The position numbers were made by a program, and so were the translations under genes. From Legionella sp. MW5194 (lineage in GTDB: Bacteria > Pseudomonadota > Gammaproteobacteria > Legionellales > Legionellaceae): a stretch of DNA of 64,000 nt. The stretch's first letter is position 1; each line of letters opens with the position of its first letter. The stretch is taken from positions 2,810,001 to 2,874,000 of the forward strand of contig NZ_CP045732.1 in assembly GCF_016864235.1 (NCBI RefSeq). Reading direction: 5' to 3'. Of this stretch, positions 1-9,195 are shown piece after piece. The notes beneath the pieces were generated by a model. It saw only the letters and a list, made by a program, of their open reading frames with translations, did not search any database and had not been told where the DNA came from.

Positions 1-569
1 GTACCGACTATTACACGCCGCAGGGTACCAGCCTCAAAAAGGCCTTTAATCGCTACCCCATCCGCTTCAGCCATATCAGCTCGACATTCAGCCTGTCGCG
101 TTACCATCCCATACTGCATTATCGACGTGCCCACAAAGGGGTGGACCTGGCAGCCCGTATCGGTACCCCCATTCAAGCCACCGGTGATGGCCGCATTGAA
201 ATTATCGGCCGTCAAAGCGGTTATGGCAACATGATTAAGATTAATCATAACAAGCTTTACAGCACCATTTACGGGCACATGCTCAAATTCCAGAAAGGAT
301 TATCCCGCGGTGACTTCGTACGTCGGGGCCAGGTCATTGGTTATGTGGGTCAGACAGGTCTGGCTTCAGGTCCGCATTGCCATTATGAATTTCATATTAA
401 CGGCCAGCCTAAAAACCCGACAACGGTTACTCTGCCACGAGGGGCGCCGATCTCAGGACGCGAATTGGCCACATTTAAAGCCAATACCAATACCTTGCTT
501 GCGCAATTGAAACTTTATGAAGAAGGCAATCTGGCCAGTAAAGCGAGAAAACAGGGTAAAAAAGGTTAA
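1..569 (+). CDS. M23 family metallopeptidase, 3' part
   Basis: This is the C-terminal part of a zinc peptidoglycan endopeptidase (lysostaphin/MepM-like), which would cut peptide cross-links in the cell wall from the periplasm. The reading frame is open from base 3, well before the first in-frame GTG at 141, so the gene begins outside the window. The LytM zinc motif is visible: HKGVDLA supplies the first His and Asp (HxxxD) and HCHYEF supplies the second HxH pair, with the usual GYGNMI and YGHM segments between. The tail after the domain is basic and lysine-rich. A rho-independent terminator follows the stop. The family call is firm; the specific substrate bond is inferred. Confidence 0.93.
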   Translation, partial: TDYYTPQGTSLKKAFNRYPIRFSHISSTFSLSRYHPILHYRRAHKGVDLAARIGTPIQATGDGRIEIIGRQSGYGNMIKINHNKLYSTIYGHMLKFQKGLSRGDFVRRGQVIGYVGQTGLASGPHCHYEFHINGQPKNPTTVTLPRGAPISGRELATFKANTNTLLAQLKLYEEGNLASKARKQGKKG

Positions 570-592
570 TTAATCAGAATCCAAATCAAAAT

Positions 593-627
593 AAACCGGA
601 CGCGCAGCACGCTCGCCCGGTTTTTTT
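593..627. terminator. Rho-independent terminator between convergent genes
   Basis: A GC-rich hairpin with outer arms AACCGG and CCGGTT is followed by a run of seven T on the plus strand, and A residues precede it for the other direction. It lies between the M23 gene and the convergent DUF4142 gene and probably serves both. Confidence 0.75.
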
Positions 628-631
628 ATTA

Positions 632-1210
632 TTACGAATTAGCCAATTGACTTTGAACGGCTTGTGCCTGTTTTAAATGCTGAGCCACATGAGCACGGGT
701 TGCTTCCAGGTACTGGCGCAATTGCGGATTCGTTGCCTGAGGAATCAATCGTTGATCCAGTAATTGCAGAGCCGCTGCATGATCTTTAACCATGGCATTG
801 ATGTAAGCACGATCAAAGGCATGATTTTGCAGACGGTTTAAGGTCGCCAGTTCTTGTCGGCCTTTGCGTTGCAATTGAGCCGCTGTTTGACCTTGCTTGG
901 GAGCAACATCCAGTTTTTGGCTTAAACGCTCGGCTTCCTGCAGGTTTCTGCTGTGAGCCTTATTCATGGTTTCAGCATAATTTCTAACTGCATGATTGGC
1001 TGATTTTTGTTGTGCTGCATTAGCGGCAGCAATTTCGTTTTTATTCAGCACAATTAAGCTGCTTAAAATCTTGGCATCTGTTTGCTTTTGAGTTGCAGTA
1101 ACAGGTGTTGCAGGCTGATTGGCATTGTTATAAAAATGAGGGTTGGTATTGCAACCGGAAGCGAACAACACGGCGCTGCAAACCAAAGAAAATAAAAGCT
1201 TTGAATTCAT
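632..1210 (-). CDS. DUF4142 domain lipoprotein
   Basis: A 192-residue secreted protein. It opens with a lipoprotein signal peptide: a hydrophobic stretch ending in FASGC gives a lipobox cysteine near residue 20. The rest is a helical DUF4142 domain (about 50-190), with the typical pattern of a conserved SSLIVLNKNEI helix, then NYAETMNKAH and later an AAxQLLDQRL helix. DUF4142 proteins are ferritin-like four-helix bundles of unknown function found in the periplasm or outer membrane. An AAGGAAATGTC ribosome site sits just before the ATG. It is convergent with the M23 gene and appears to be a single-gene unit. Function unknown. Confidence 0.85.
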   Translation of the reverse strand: MNSKLLFSLVCSAVLFASGCNTNPHFYNNANQPATPVTATQKQTDAKILSSLIVLNKNEIAAANAAQQKSANHAVRNYAETMNKAHSRNLQEAERLSQKLDVAPKQGQTAAQLQRKGRQELATLNRLQNHAFDRAYINAMVKDHAAALQLLDQRLIPQATNPQLRQYLEATRAHVAQHLKQAQAVQSQLANS

Positions 1211-1428
1211 GACATTTCCTTATATTTTTGTTCATTATGATGATTTGATTACAGCATGAATACCAACCATGAAAGGTCGATTTCCATTTAACATTACCAT
1301 AGGTTTAGATAAAATGAATACCTGATAATTAACGATTTTTAATTTTTAGTCACAGAAAATCCAGGCGGATCCTGGAATCAATGCATTAAATTATCGTAAC
1401 AAATTGAGCGTCCAAGGAAGGAATCATT

Positions 1429-1878
1429 ATGGTGAAATGGATAAACAGCATACCCCCGATCTGTCTTGTCATCGCGCTTTCAGGTTGTCAATTTCCCGAT
1501 GATCCTAACCGCACTTTAAAAGCAATTTATGAAACTCATCGCTTAAAAGCAGGCGTTTGTTTAAACCATGCAACACCGTCAGAAGAAAGGAAATTATTGC
1601 AGCAATTGGCAAAGCATCTGAATGCGGAAATAACGTGGTTTTCAGACAATCAGGAAGGATTGTATCGGCAATTGCATGACTTTAAACTGGATATCGCCGC
1701 CTGCGCTATTCGTAAGGATTCACCCTGGTCTGACATCCTTGCGTTTACCATACCGTACTCCAAAAAAAATTCGGTGGCCTATGTGCTGGCTGTGCCGCCT
1801 GGTGAAAATGGCTGGCTTAAACAGGTCAATGAGTTCATTGAACAACAGAAGGAAATTCGTCATGCTGCACGTGACTAA
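1429..1878 (+). CDS. Short solute-binding-like lipoprotein (SBP_bac_3-like)
   Basis: A 149-residue protein with a lipoprotein signal (hydrophobic helix ending in LSGC, Cys about residue 20). The mature part resembles the first lobe and the closing helix of family 3 solute-binding proteins: a KAGVCLNHATPSEERK strand, a LAKHLNAEITWF segment, an Asp-Ile-Ala-Ala strand, and a terminal GWLKQVNEFIEQ helix. Ordinary binding proteins of this family have 220-260 residues, so the second lobe is much shortened. The start is supported by GGAAGGAATCATT before ATG. The last 17 bases overlap the next gene, so the two are probably translationally coupled. The ligand is unknown, and real ligand binding is doubtful at this size. 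Confidence 0.65.
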   Translation: MVKWINSIPPICLVIALSGCQFPDDPNRTLKAIYETHRLKAGVCLNHATPSEERKLLQQLAKHLNAEITWFSDNQEGLYRQLHDFKLDIAACAIRKDSPWSDILAFTIPYSKKNSVAYVLAVPPGENGWLKQVNEFIEQQKEIRHAARD

Positions 1879-2839
1879 AACACTGGAATTTCCGAAAAAA
1901 TTGCAACCCATTTACGCTCAGGCTATCCGTTATGAATGGATTTCTTTTTTTTACATGATTTCCACCAGTATTTTTTCGTTTTTAGTCATGTCAAATTCGC
2001 AAACCATGAAAACAATCTGGCTTGAAGACATGCTGGGTATTATCCCCCCCGCGTCTTTCTTGATAGCCAGCCGTCTTATCAAATGGAAAGCCAATCGTAA
2101 TTTCCCTTATGGCTTTCATCGTGTCACCACCATGTCTTTTTTTACCAGCTCACTGGCTTTGCTTATCCTCGGAATTTATCTTTTAGTTGATGGGATTGTT
2201 GTTCTCGTGCAACAGGAACATCCGACCATTCCTACCGTGTTTTTCTTTGGTCATTCCGTGTGGTTGGGCTTTATCATGATCCCCGCGCTGTTATGGTCCG
2301 GAATACCCTCGACCATCCTGGGTCATATCAAACTGCCGCTCTCACGAAAACTCTACGACAAGATTTTATTTACCGATTCAAAAATGAACAAAGCGAGCTG
2401 GATGAGCGCTTTTGCCAGTATTATCGGTATTCTGGGTATTGGATTAGGTTATTGGTGGGCCGATGCCTCCGTAGGAATACTGATTTCAGTCAGCATCATT
2501 CATGACGGCTATCAGAATTTTAAACAGTCTGTCTATGATTTGCTGGATGAGATTCCCAAAATGATAGGCCAGGAAAAAACGGATCCCTTGATCGCCGAAG
2601 TGAAGGCCATTATAAAACAAGAAGACTGGGTTCAGTCGGTTACCACTCGTTTTCGTGATGAGGGCCATGTCTTTTTTGGCGATATCCTTATTGAACCGAA
2701 GGCGGACGAGGTTTCTTTGGTGAAACTCAATGCTTTGCGCGATAAACTTGAACAATACAATTGGCGTTTGCATGACATTGTGCTCATGCCTGTGGTACCC
2801 CCGTCAAGATCAAGAAGGGCCAAAAAGAAGAGCGTGTAG
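1862..2839 (+). CDS. Cation diffusion facilitator homologue with a degenerate metal site
   Basis: A 325-residue inner-membrane protein with the CDF layout: six transmembrane segments in about the first 215 residues, then a cytosolic ferredoxin-like dimerisation domain. The ATG at 1862 is chosen because AAGGAAATTCGTC precedes it and the hydrophobic domain begins soon after. Family members carry DxxHxxxD in TM2 and TM5. Here TM2 reads D56 with Gly59 and Pro63 where His and Asp belong, and TM5 reads D172 with Met175 and Ser179. Metal transport by the usual mechanism is therefore unlikely. It overlaps the preceding lipoprotein gene. It could be a regulator, a sensor or an altered transporter; family membership is clear, activity is not. 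Confidence 0.75.
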   Translation: MLHVTKTLEFPKKLQPIYAQAIRYEWISFFYMISTSIFSFLVMSNSQTMKTIWLEDMLGIIPPASFLIASRLIKWKANRNFPYGFHRVTTMSFFTSSLALLILGIYLLVDGIVVLVQQEHPTIPTVFFFGHSVWLGFIMIPALLWSGIPSTILGHIKLPLSRKLYDKILFTDSKMNKASWMSAFASIIGILGIGLGYWWADASVGILISVSIIHDGYQNFKQSVYDLLDEIPKMIGQEKTDPLIAEVKAIIKQEDWVQSVTTRFRDEGHVFFGDILIEPKADEVSLVKLNALRDKLEQYNWRLHDIVLMPVVPPSRSRRAKKKSV

Positions 2840-2854
2840 CTCCGGCATTTCCTA

Positions 2855-3397
2855 CTACAAAAAAAGGTAGCGGCAAACCATCACGCTCGCCACAATCCCG
2901 GCTAAATCCGCAAGGAGCCCTGCCGGAATGGCATGGCGAGTGCGTTTAATCCCAACTGCGCCAAAATAGACTGCGATGACATAAAACGTCGTTTCGGTAC
3001 TGCCCATCATGGTGGCGGCTGTTTTTGAAATAAACGAATCCCCTCCGTTTTCATGAATCAATTCAGCCATGACACCCGTGGCAGCACTCCCCGAAAATGG
3101 CCTGATAAGCGCCAAGGGCAATAACTCCGACGGCATGCCAAACCATGACAGCACAGGAGCCAGAATGGCATTTAACAGTTCAAAAAAACCGGAGGCTCTG
3201 AGCATTCCAATCGCCACCATCATGGCAATCAGGTAGGGAATGATGCTGATGCTGGTTTCAAACCCCTGCTTCGCACCGCTGACAAAAGCATCAAACACAT
3301 TGATTTTTTTGAATGAACCGTAAAGCGGGATACCGACTACAAAAAGCAGAAGAACCCAATTGGAAATGGCATTGGCAATCTCAATCATTGATCTCAA
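2855..3397 (-). CDS. Spore maturation protein B-like membrane protein
   Basis: A 180-residue membrane protein of the nucleoside-recognition (Gate) family, SpmB type. It has four to five hydrophobic segments with the conserved GAKQGFETSISIIPYLIAMM and LALIRPFSGSAATGVM stretches and the TETTFYVIAVYFGAVGI segment. In sporulating bacteria SpmB acts with SpmA. In non-spore-formers such as this one the pair is common and its role is unknown, with transport across the membrane suspected. Its start overlaps the end of the SpmA-like gene by 17 bases, so the two are an operon and likely form one complex. Confidence 0.85.
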   Translation of the reverse strand: MRSMIEIANAISNWVLLLFVVGIPLYGSFKKINVFDAFVSGAKQGFETSISIIPYLIAMMVAIGMLRASGFFELLNAILAPVLSWFGMPSELLPLALIRPFSGSAATGVMAELIHENGGDSFISKTAATMMGSTETTFYVIAVYFGAVGIKRTRHAIPAGLLADLAGIVASVMVCRYLFL

Positions 3398-3989
3398 TCT
3401 CTCTTAAACGATAGGCCGGTAATTTTGCTAATTGTTTTACTGCAACAATGGCAACCAGGGTCGAAACACTGGTGGCTATCAGGGAAGTGAAAATCACCGA
3501 GCTGGGTTGGTGAGCGCCGTTTGCCGCAAGAAATGCGATGGCTGTTGCCGGAATTAATTGCACACTCGAGGTGTTTATGGCCAAAAAAGTGCACATGGCA
3601 TCGCTAGCCTGCTCCGCCTTGCCATTTAAACGTTGCAGTTCGTTCATGGCTTTAAGACCAAACGGCGTTGCTGCATTGGCCAAACCCAGCATGTTCGCGG
3701 CAATGTTCATAACCATGGCCCCCATGGCTGGATCATCCACGGGGACATCAGGAAACAAGGGCCGCAGGACCGGCTTAAGCCAGTGCGCAAAGCGATTCAC
3801 CAGGCCTGATTCCGACGCAATCGCCATAATACCCAGCCACAAGGCCATAATGCCGCTTAAGCCCAGTGCGATTTCAAAGCCAAGTTTGGCTGAGTCGGTC
3901 ACCGCATGCACAACATTATCCAACCGTCCTTCAATGGCTCCAACGACCACTGACAAAACGATCATCCCCAACCATATTGCATTCAGCAT
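3381..3989 (-). CDS. Spore maturation protein A-like membrane protein
   Basis: A 202-residue polytopic membrane protein, SpmA type of the Gate (nucleoside recognition) family. Conserved segments include GLSGIMALWLGIMAIA, NMLGLANAATPFGLKAM and the LAINTSSVQLIP stretch with polar residues in a membrane helix. It lies upstream of and overlaps the SpmB-like gene, and the two are expected to be co-translated. The upstream neighbour at 4047 is divergent, with a short shared region. The family assignment is good; no substrate can be named from sequence. Confidence 0.85.
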   Translation of the reverse strand: MLNAIWLGMIVLSVVVGAIEGRLDNVVHAVTDSAKLGFEIALGLSGIMALWLGIMAIASESGLVNRFAHWLKPVLRPLFPDVPVDDPAMGAMVMNIAANMLGLANAATPFGLKAMNELQRLNGKAEQASDAMCTFLAINTSSVQLIPATAIAFLAANGAHQPSSVIFTSLIATSVSTLVAIVAVKQLAKLPAYRLREIEIND

Positions 3990-4046
3990 TCTTGTACCTC
4001 TGTTGCATCAGGGTTAAAATTGACCATCAAATCTGCCGAGAACGCC

Positions 4047-5045
4047 ATGAGAAAAACCTGCCAGACATTATTATCCTGCATGATAACCCTGACTCTCGGC
4101 CTGTCCGCTTTTTCTGCTCACGCAGAGGCCACGGAAGAAAAGCAGGCAACCGCCACTTTAAAGGGACTATATCACAGCCTCAATCACATACCGAATTTTG
4201 ATATGGCACAACGTCTTGAAAAAATCAGCGGCTATTTCCTGGGAAAACCCTATGTACTCGGGGCTTTGGGCGAAGGGCGTCTTGCGCGTTTTGATCAATA
4301 CCCGCGTTACCGTACGGATGCATTTGATTGCGAAACCTACGTCACCACCATAGTGGCCATTGCGCTGGCCGACAATGCGCAGACTTTTCAACACTGCCTG
4401 AGAAATCTTCGCTACAGTCAGGGTCGATTGGGTTTTATCCATCGCAATCATTTTACCGGCTTGGACTGGAACCACAATAATCAACGTCAGGGTTACGTTA
4501 AAGACATCACGACCACCATTGTCGATGACAAAGGAAATCCGGTGTTTAAAACCGCGACCGCTTATATTGATAAACCCTCGTGGTATGGGCATTTTGGAGA
4601 CGATCACATTCGTTTGCTTCACCCCTTACCGCACCAGAAACAGCAACGGCTTCATGAGTTACAAACCCTGGGAAACAAACTGCCGCGCACGGTGTCGAAT
4701 CTGCCCTACCTGCCGTTTACAGCGTTGTTTGATGCCAAGGGCAAGGCTAACCAATACCTGTTCAAGCAGATTCCTGAGGCCGCCATCGTTGAAATCGTCA
4801 GACCCAATTGGAATTTACGCAAACAAATTGGCACCAACCTCAATGTATCGCACTTGGGCTTTGTCTTCTGGAAAAATGGAGAACCCATTTTCCGTCAAGC
4901 GTCTTCCCAATACGGCAAAGTGGTCGACGTGTCGCTAATTGACTACCTTTTACAGGCACAGAGCAGCCCGACAATAAAAGGCATCAACATCCAGGTCGTC
5001 CTTCCGTCAAAACCCTTGTCCAATGGTTGCCACGTCAGGAGCTGA
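4047..5045 (+). CDS. DUF1460 family NlpC/P60-like amidase
   Basis: A 332-residue exported protein of the DUF1460 group, a papain-like fold related to NlpC/P60 and annotated as N-acetylmuramoyl-L-alanine amidase-like. The ATG at 4047 is preferred to an upstream TTG at 4020 because it directly begins a signal peptide (MRKTC, hydrophobic core, cleavage after SAHA). The probable nucleophile is in YRTDAFDCETYVTT (Cys about residue 100), followed by the RYSQGRLGFIHRNHFTGLDW block and, near the C-terminus, SHLGFVFW, which likely carries the catalytic His. It should act on peptidoglycan in the periplasm. Its stop codon abuts the convergent kup stop. Confidence 0.8.
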   Translation: MRKTCQTLLSCMITLTLGLSAFSAHAEATEEKQATATLKGLYHSLNHIPNFDMAQRLEKISGYFLGKPYVLGALGEGRLARFDQYPRYRTDAFDCETYVTTIVAIALADNAQTFQHCLRNLRYSQGRLGFIHRNHFTGLDWNHNNQRQGYVKDITTTIVDDKGNPVFKTATAYIDKPSWYGHFGDDHIRLLHPLPHQKQQRLHELQTLGNKLPRTVSNLPYLPFTALFDAKGKANQYLFKQIPEAAIVEIVRPNWNLRKQIGTNLNVSHLGFVFWKNGEPIFRQASSQYGKVVDVSLIDYLLQAQSSPTIKGINIQVVLPSKPLSNGCHVRS

Positions 5046-6935
5046 TTAAATCTGGAAATAAGTCCCGATGGCCATGGTGCGGTTGTAAGGCAGTTTATAA
5101 AATTCGATATTGAGGTTCACCGAGTAATTGCGCATCAGAAAGGCAAATAGTTTTTCCTGCCAATAAAAATTAAGCGATCGTTTCTCACGCGACGCCATGA
5201 TATTGGGAATTTCCACCAGGTAAGTGGCATTATCCACATTCAGTTTAAACGGCAGAATCGCCTTCTCATTTAACGTTTCCAGCGCCTCGGGGATGGAAAT
5301 GTTATCCATAAAGCCATAATTCAGTGTCAATTCATAAATGGTTTCATCGAGTTTATTGACTTCAAAACGGTGTTTAACGTAAATGTGCGGGCGATTACGC
5401 ACGATATAATTAACTATCAGAATGTTTTGAGGAACGGACAGACTCAGTTTCAGGAAATGAAGAAAACTCCCCCCGCTTCGATCGTAAGTATCGGTAATAA
5501 AAATCGCTGTTAGACCGGGAAGTTTATTTAAGGTTTTATAATGCAATTGCTTCACTATTTTGGAAATGTCTTCTTTTGCCATGTAGTAATTGTTTTTTAA
5601 ATACTGCAAGCCGTTATTCCAGGTAAACATAATGGTCGCAACAACCAGGGCAAAACCAATCGGCACCCATCCGCCGGTAATGAATTTGTGCGAGTTGGAG
5701 GCCAGAAACAGCAAATCAACGGACACGAACACCGAGAACACCACAAGCATCTTGATCATTGACCAATGCCAAACCTTGACCGACGCATACGCAACCATCA
5801 GGGTAACCATCAGCATGGTGAGGTTAACGGCGATGCCGTAAGCATGGGCAAGATTGGCGGAATTCTGGAAAATAACAATCAGCAGCAACGTCCCTATCAT
5901 TAGGAAAAAATTAACCTGGGGTATGTAAATCTGCCCTGCATGCTCCTTGGAGGTTTGAACGATCTGCAGCTTGGGATAAAGCCCAAGCAACACCGCTTGC
6001 CGCGTCAATGAAAAGGTCGCGGTAATCAACGCCTGGGAAGCAATGATGGTGGCAATGGTTGAGATGATGAGCAGGGGGATAAAAAAACCGTCGGGCGCAA
6101 GATTGTAAAACGGGTTGTCAATGTCCTCAGGATGGGCCAGGAGATTGGCGCATTGGCCAAAATAATTCAGTAACAGGCAGGGCAAGGCAATCATGAACCA
6201 ACTGGCACGGATAGGGTTTTTACCAAAATGACCGATGTCAGCATACATGGCCTCCCCTCCGGTCACCACCAGAAAAACACCGCCCAAAAGGAAAAATCCT
6301 TTCATGCCGTTTTCTCGAAAAAACTCAAATGCATAATACGGATTAACCGCTTTCAGCACCTCGGGATTATCCATAATTTTATTCACACCGAGGATGGCGA
6401 TGGTCACAAACCAAATCAACAACAGGGGGCCGAAAGCAAAACCGATTTTGGATGTTCCTTTGTATTGCAGGGAAAATAAAGCGACTAGAATGAGGCAGGA
6501 TAAAGGCACCACCCATTTTTCCAGTTGCGGCGACACGGTTTTTAAACCCTCGATGGAGCTGGTGACTGAAATAGCCGGCGTCAGCATCCCGTCCCCAATT
6601 AATAATCCGGCTCCAAAAATAGCGACGAGATAAAACAGGTGTTCGTGGCGGGCACGCTTGCGTTTCAAAAGGGCCAGCAAGGCCAGGATACCCCCTTCAC
6701 CATCGTTGTCGGCACGCAGAACCACCGCCAGGTATTTGAGAGAAATCACAATGATCAGCGACCAGAAAACCAGGGATAAAACCCCCATAACATCGAGCTG
6801 ATTGATGGGAAGTCCCCACAGGGTTTCACGAATGGCATACAAAGGGCTGGTTCCAATATCCCCAAATACCACCCCCAATGCCGCCAGGGTTAATTTGAAT
6901 GAAAATTTTTTCTCTGCCATGCGCAAGACATCCAT
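5046..6935 (-). CDS. kup: Low-affinity potassium uptake permease Kup
   Basis: A 629-residue inner-membrane K+/H+ symporter of the KUP/HAK/KT family, close to the usual 620-630 residues. The hallmark N-terminal GVVFGDIGTSPLYA is present, followed by about 12 membrane segments including the GGEAMYADIGHFG block, then a cytosolic C-terminal domain from about residue 445 ending in the family-typical RTMAIGTYF. The start at 6935 has AAAGG upstream; an ATG six codons in (6920) is an alternative. It appears monocistronic. Legionella genomes often carry several kup copies; this window holds one. Confidence 0.95.
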   Translation of the reverse strand: MDVLRMAEKKFSFKLTLAALGVVFGDIGTSPLYAIRETLWGLPINQLDVMGVLSLVFWSLIIVISLKYLAVVLRADNDGEGGILALLALLKRKRARHEHLFYLVAIFGAGLLIGDGMLTPAISVTSSIEGLKTVSPQLEKWVVPLSCLILVALFSLQYKGTSKIGFAFGPLLLIWFVTIAILGVNKIMDNPEVLKAVNPYYAFEFFRENGMKGFFLLGGVFLVVTGGEAMYADIGHFGKNPIRASWFMIALPCLLLNYFGQCANLLAHPEDIDNPFYNLAPDGFFIPLLIISTIATIIASQALITATFSLTRQAVLLGLYPKLQIVQTSKEHAGQIYIPQVNFFLMIGTLLLIVIFQNSANLAHAYGIAVNLTMLMVTLMVAYASVKVWHWSMIKMLVVFSVFVSVDLLFLASNSHKFITGGWVPIGFALVVATIMFTWNNGLQYLKNNYYMAKEDISKIVKQLHYKTLNKLPGLTAIFITDTYDRSGGSFLHFLKLSLSVPQNILIVNYIVRNRPHIYVKHRFEVNKLDETIYELTLNYGFMDNISIPEALETLNEKAILPFKLNVDNATYLVEIPNIMASREKRSLNFYWQEKLFAFLMRNYSVNLNIEFYKLPYNRTMAIGTYFQI

Positions 6936-7135
6936 TGAGACGGCCTTTCACTATAACCAATGCTGATGGCCTTTCGTAGTCTGTTAAGCAGTTTTTTTAT
7001 CTAATGCTTTAATTTACAATGGATTATTTCATCCATAACCTTGGCAACCGGCCCGTCAGCAGAAAATGAGGGCATTGATTGCGAAATAGGCAGGGATGCT
7101 TAATAATGAGGGATAGATCTGTAACAGGAGTAGGA

Positions 7136-7840
7136 ATGTCATCCAAATACGCCGCCCGATACCTGGCTATATCAAGCCTGCTGCTGCCTTTGTCTTTGAG
7201 CGGCTGCTACAAACCACCCTACAATAATTTCAAACCTTATAATACCATGCCCAAATACACGGCCAAGGGAGCAACCTATGGTCTTATTGCCGGTACCGTG
7301 GCCAGTGCCGCCAGTTCAGCAGCCATCCCAGGGGGCATCGTGGTCGGCGGTATTGCGGGAGCAGCCACCAGTCTTTATAAGGAAACCAAACAAGCCATCG
7401 TCAACGATCTGAATGAACAGGACATTCAATTTGTTGAATACGGCGATACCATGACGTTAATTGTTCCTACCGACCGTTATTATGTCTTTGATACACCGGA
7501 ATTGAACGATATCTGTTATCCGGCCCTGGTCAATATTGTGCGATTGCTTCGTTTATATCCAAATAGTACTATCTATGTTGCAGGGTTTACCGATAATATC
7601 GGTTCAAGGCGACATAAACAAAAGCTGTCGCAAGCCCGCGCCGAAGCCATGCTGACTTTTTTATGGGCCAATGGCATTCAAGCCCAGCGCCTGACGGCGG
7701 AAGGGTATGGCGACAAGTATGACGTTTCAGACAATAAAATCATTCATGGCAGCGCCCAGAACCGCCGTGTGGAAATACAATGGTTTAATGCGCCGATTGC
7801 GCGCCCCGCGCCCATGCCGGCCGTGGCCATGACAAAATAG
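7136..7840 (+). CDS. OmpA-family lipoprotein
   Basis: A 234-residue outer-membrane-anchored protein. The ATG at 7136 is chosen over earlier in-frame codons because AGGAG precedes it and it begins a lipoprotein signal (lipobox LSGC, Cys about 24). A glycine/alanine-rich segment (about 45-75) resembles a glycine-zipper that may insert in a membrane. The C-terminal half is an OmpA peptidoglycan-binding domain with VAGFTDNIGS, LSQARAEAMLTFL and an ending of the RRVEI type. It is probably a cell-wall tether. The domain layout is like the Dot/Icm lipoprotein DotK/IcmN, but no dot/icm gene is nearby and identity with IcmN is not claimed. Confidence 0.85.
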   Translation: MSSKYAARYLAISSLLLPLSLSGCYKPPYNNFKPYNTMPKYTAKGATYGLIAGTVASAASSAAIPGGIVVGGIAGAATSLYKETKQAIVNDLNEQDIQFVEYGDTMTLIVPTDRYYVFDTPELNDICYPALVNIVRLLRLYPNSTIYVAGFTDNIGSRRHKQKLSQARAEAMLTFLWANGIQAQRLTAEGYGDKYDVSDNKIIHGSAQNRRVEIQWFNAPIARPAPMPAVAMTK

Positions 7841-7926
7841 TGCTCTACCGGAGCACCCAAAACCCAAAGCCTCAAGGATGCGAAGCTTGTAAGTGTTAAG
7901 GACAGGATTCTTCATTGGAGGTAATT

Positions 7927-9123
7927 ATGAAATCCAGATTCATTGGCGGCATTCTTCTTGTTGTAGGCACATCCATTGGCGGCGGCATGTTGGCACTGCC
8001 GGTAGCTAATGCCGCGACCGGTTTCTGGCAATCAGCCTTCTTTCTTTTTTTATGTTGGGCGGTCATGACCTTGGGCGCTTTGTTTATCCTTGAAGCCAAC
8101 CTCTATTTGCCCCGTGGAAAACACATGGTTTCCATGGCGGAGGCCACCCTGGGCAAAGCAGGGTTATTGGCTGCCTGGCTCAGCTACCTCTTTCTCCTGT
8201 ATACCCTTTTATCCGCCTACATCTCAGGCGGGGCGGACATTTTTGCCAGCCTGTTTTCCCGTCTAGGACTGCATCTCAATGAATGGCAGGCCAGTTTATT
8301 ATTTACCTTAGCCTTTGGGGCGGTGGTTTATGCCGGGATCCGCAGCGTCGATTTGCTCAACCGGGGCCTGATGTTCGGTAAACTGGGCGTGTATTTGATT
8401 CTGGTCGTCCTGATCGCGCCCCACATTCAATTAAATTACCTCGATGGCGGCAATTACCGTTACATTGCCGGTAGCATCATGCTGTTAATCACGTCGTTTG
8501 GTTTCGCCATCATCGTTCCCAATCTTCGCGAATACTTTAATGATGACATCAAAACATTGAGGCGGGTGATTTTAATTGGCTCCTTTATTCCCCTGCTTTG
8601 CTACCTGGCGTGGGATGCGGTGATCATTGGCACCCTGCCCTCCACAGGCGATTCCGGATTGGCCGCGTTAATGCACAGTGATCGCACCAACAGCGAATTA
8701 GCGGCCATGCTCGCAAAAACCGTGCACAGCACCCTCATCACGTCCCTGTTTAATTTCTTTACTTCCATTTGCATGCTCACGGCCTTTCTGGGTGTTTCGC
8801 TCTGCCTGATAAGCTTTCTCGCTGACGGTCTTAAAGTGCAACAGAAAGGCAAGGAAGGTGCGGGGTTGTTTGTGTTAACCTTCCTCCCCCCCCTGCTTCT
8901 GGTGCTTTACTATCCCGGAGCCTACATTTCCGCGCTGAGTTATGCCGGTATTTTTTGTGTGATTTTATTGTTGCTTTTACCCGCGTTGATGGTCATGCTG
9001 GGGCGGAAAAAATTTAAAAGTGAATACCAGGTCCCCGGCGGGAAGCTAACCCCGGTTTTTGTGATTTTTTGTTCATTTTTATTATTAATTCATGCAGTAT
9101 TGCAGATGCTGCATGTGCTATAG
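7927..9123 (+). CDS. Aromatic amino acid permease (TyrP/Mtr type), copy 1
   Basis: A 398-residue inner-membrane permease of the hydroxy/aromatic amino acid permease (HAAAP) family, expected to import tyrosine or tryptophan with protons. The start at 7927 is set by TTGGAGGTAATT before ATG. The signature GTSIGGGMLALPV lies at residues 14-26, and 11 hydrophobic segments follow, with the conserved SFGFAIIVPNLREYF block in the middle. It is followed 72 bases later by a close paralogue (see the 9196 gene), a tandem duplication. Substrate preference cannot be told from sequence. Confidence 0.9.
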   Translation: MKSRFIGGILLVVGTSIGGGMLALPVANAATGFWQSAFFLFLCWAVMTLGALFILEANLYLPRGKHMVSMAEATLGKAGLLAAWLSYLFLLYTLLSAYISGGADIFASLFSRLGLHLNEWQASLLFTLAFGAVVYAGIRSVDLLNRGLMFGKLGVYLILVVLIAPHIQLNYLDGGNYRYIAGSIMLLITSFGFAIIVPNLREYFNDDIKTLRRVILIGSFIPLLCYLAWDAVIIGTLPSTGDSGLAALMHSDRTNSELAAMLAKTVHSTLITSLFNFFTSICMLTAFLGVSLCLISFLADGLKVQQKGKEGAGLFVLTFLPPLLLVLYYPGAYISALSYAGIFCVILLLLLPALMVMLGRKKFKSEYQVPGGKLTPVFVIFCSFLLLIHAVLQMLHVL

Positions 9124-9195
9124 GCCGCTTCGCTTGCGCGGTCTATTGACTATGGGGAATATATTCTTTAATATATTGTATTAAATTTATACATA

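Noticed and set aside
3538-4017. A 159-codon open frame opposite the SpmA-like gene
   Set aside because: It is fully antisense to a well-supported membrane protein gene and its translation has no family features.
7136-7840. Identity of the OmpA-type lipoprotein with Dot/Icm component IcmN/DotK
   Set aside because: Domain layout is similar, but no dot/icm genes are nearby and OmpA-domain lipoproteins are common.
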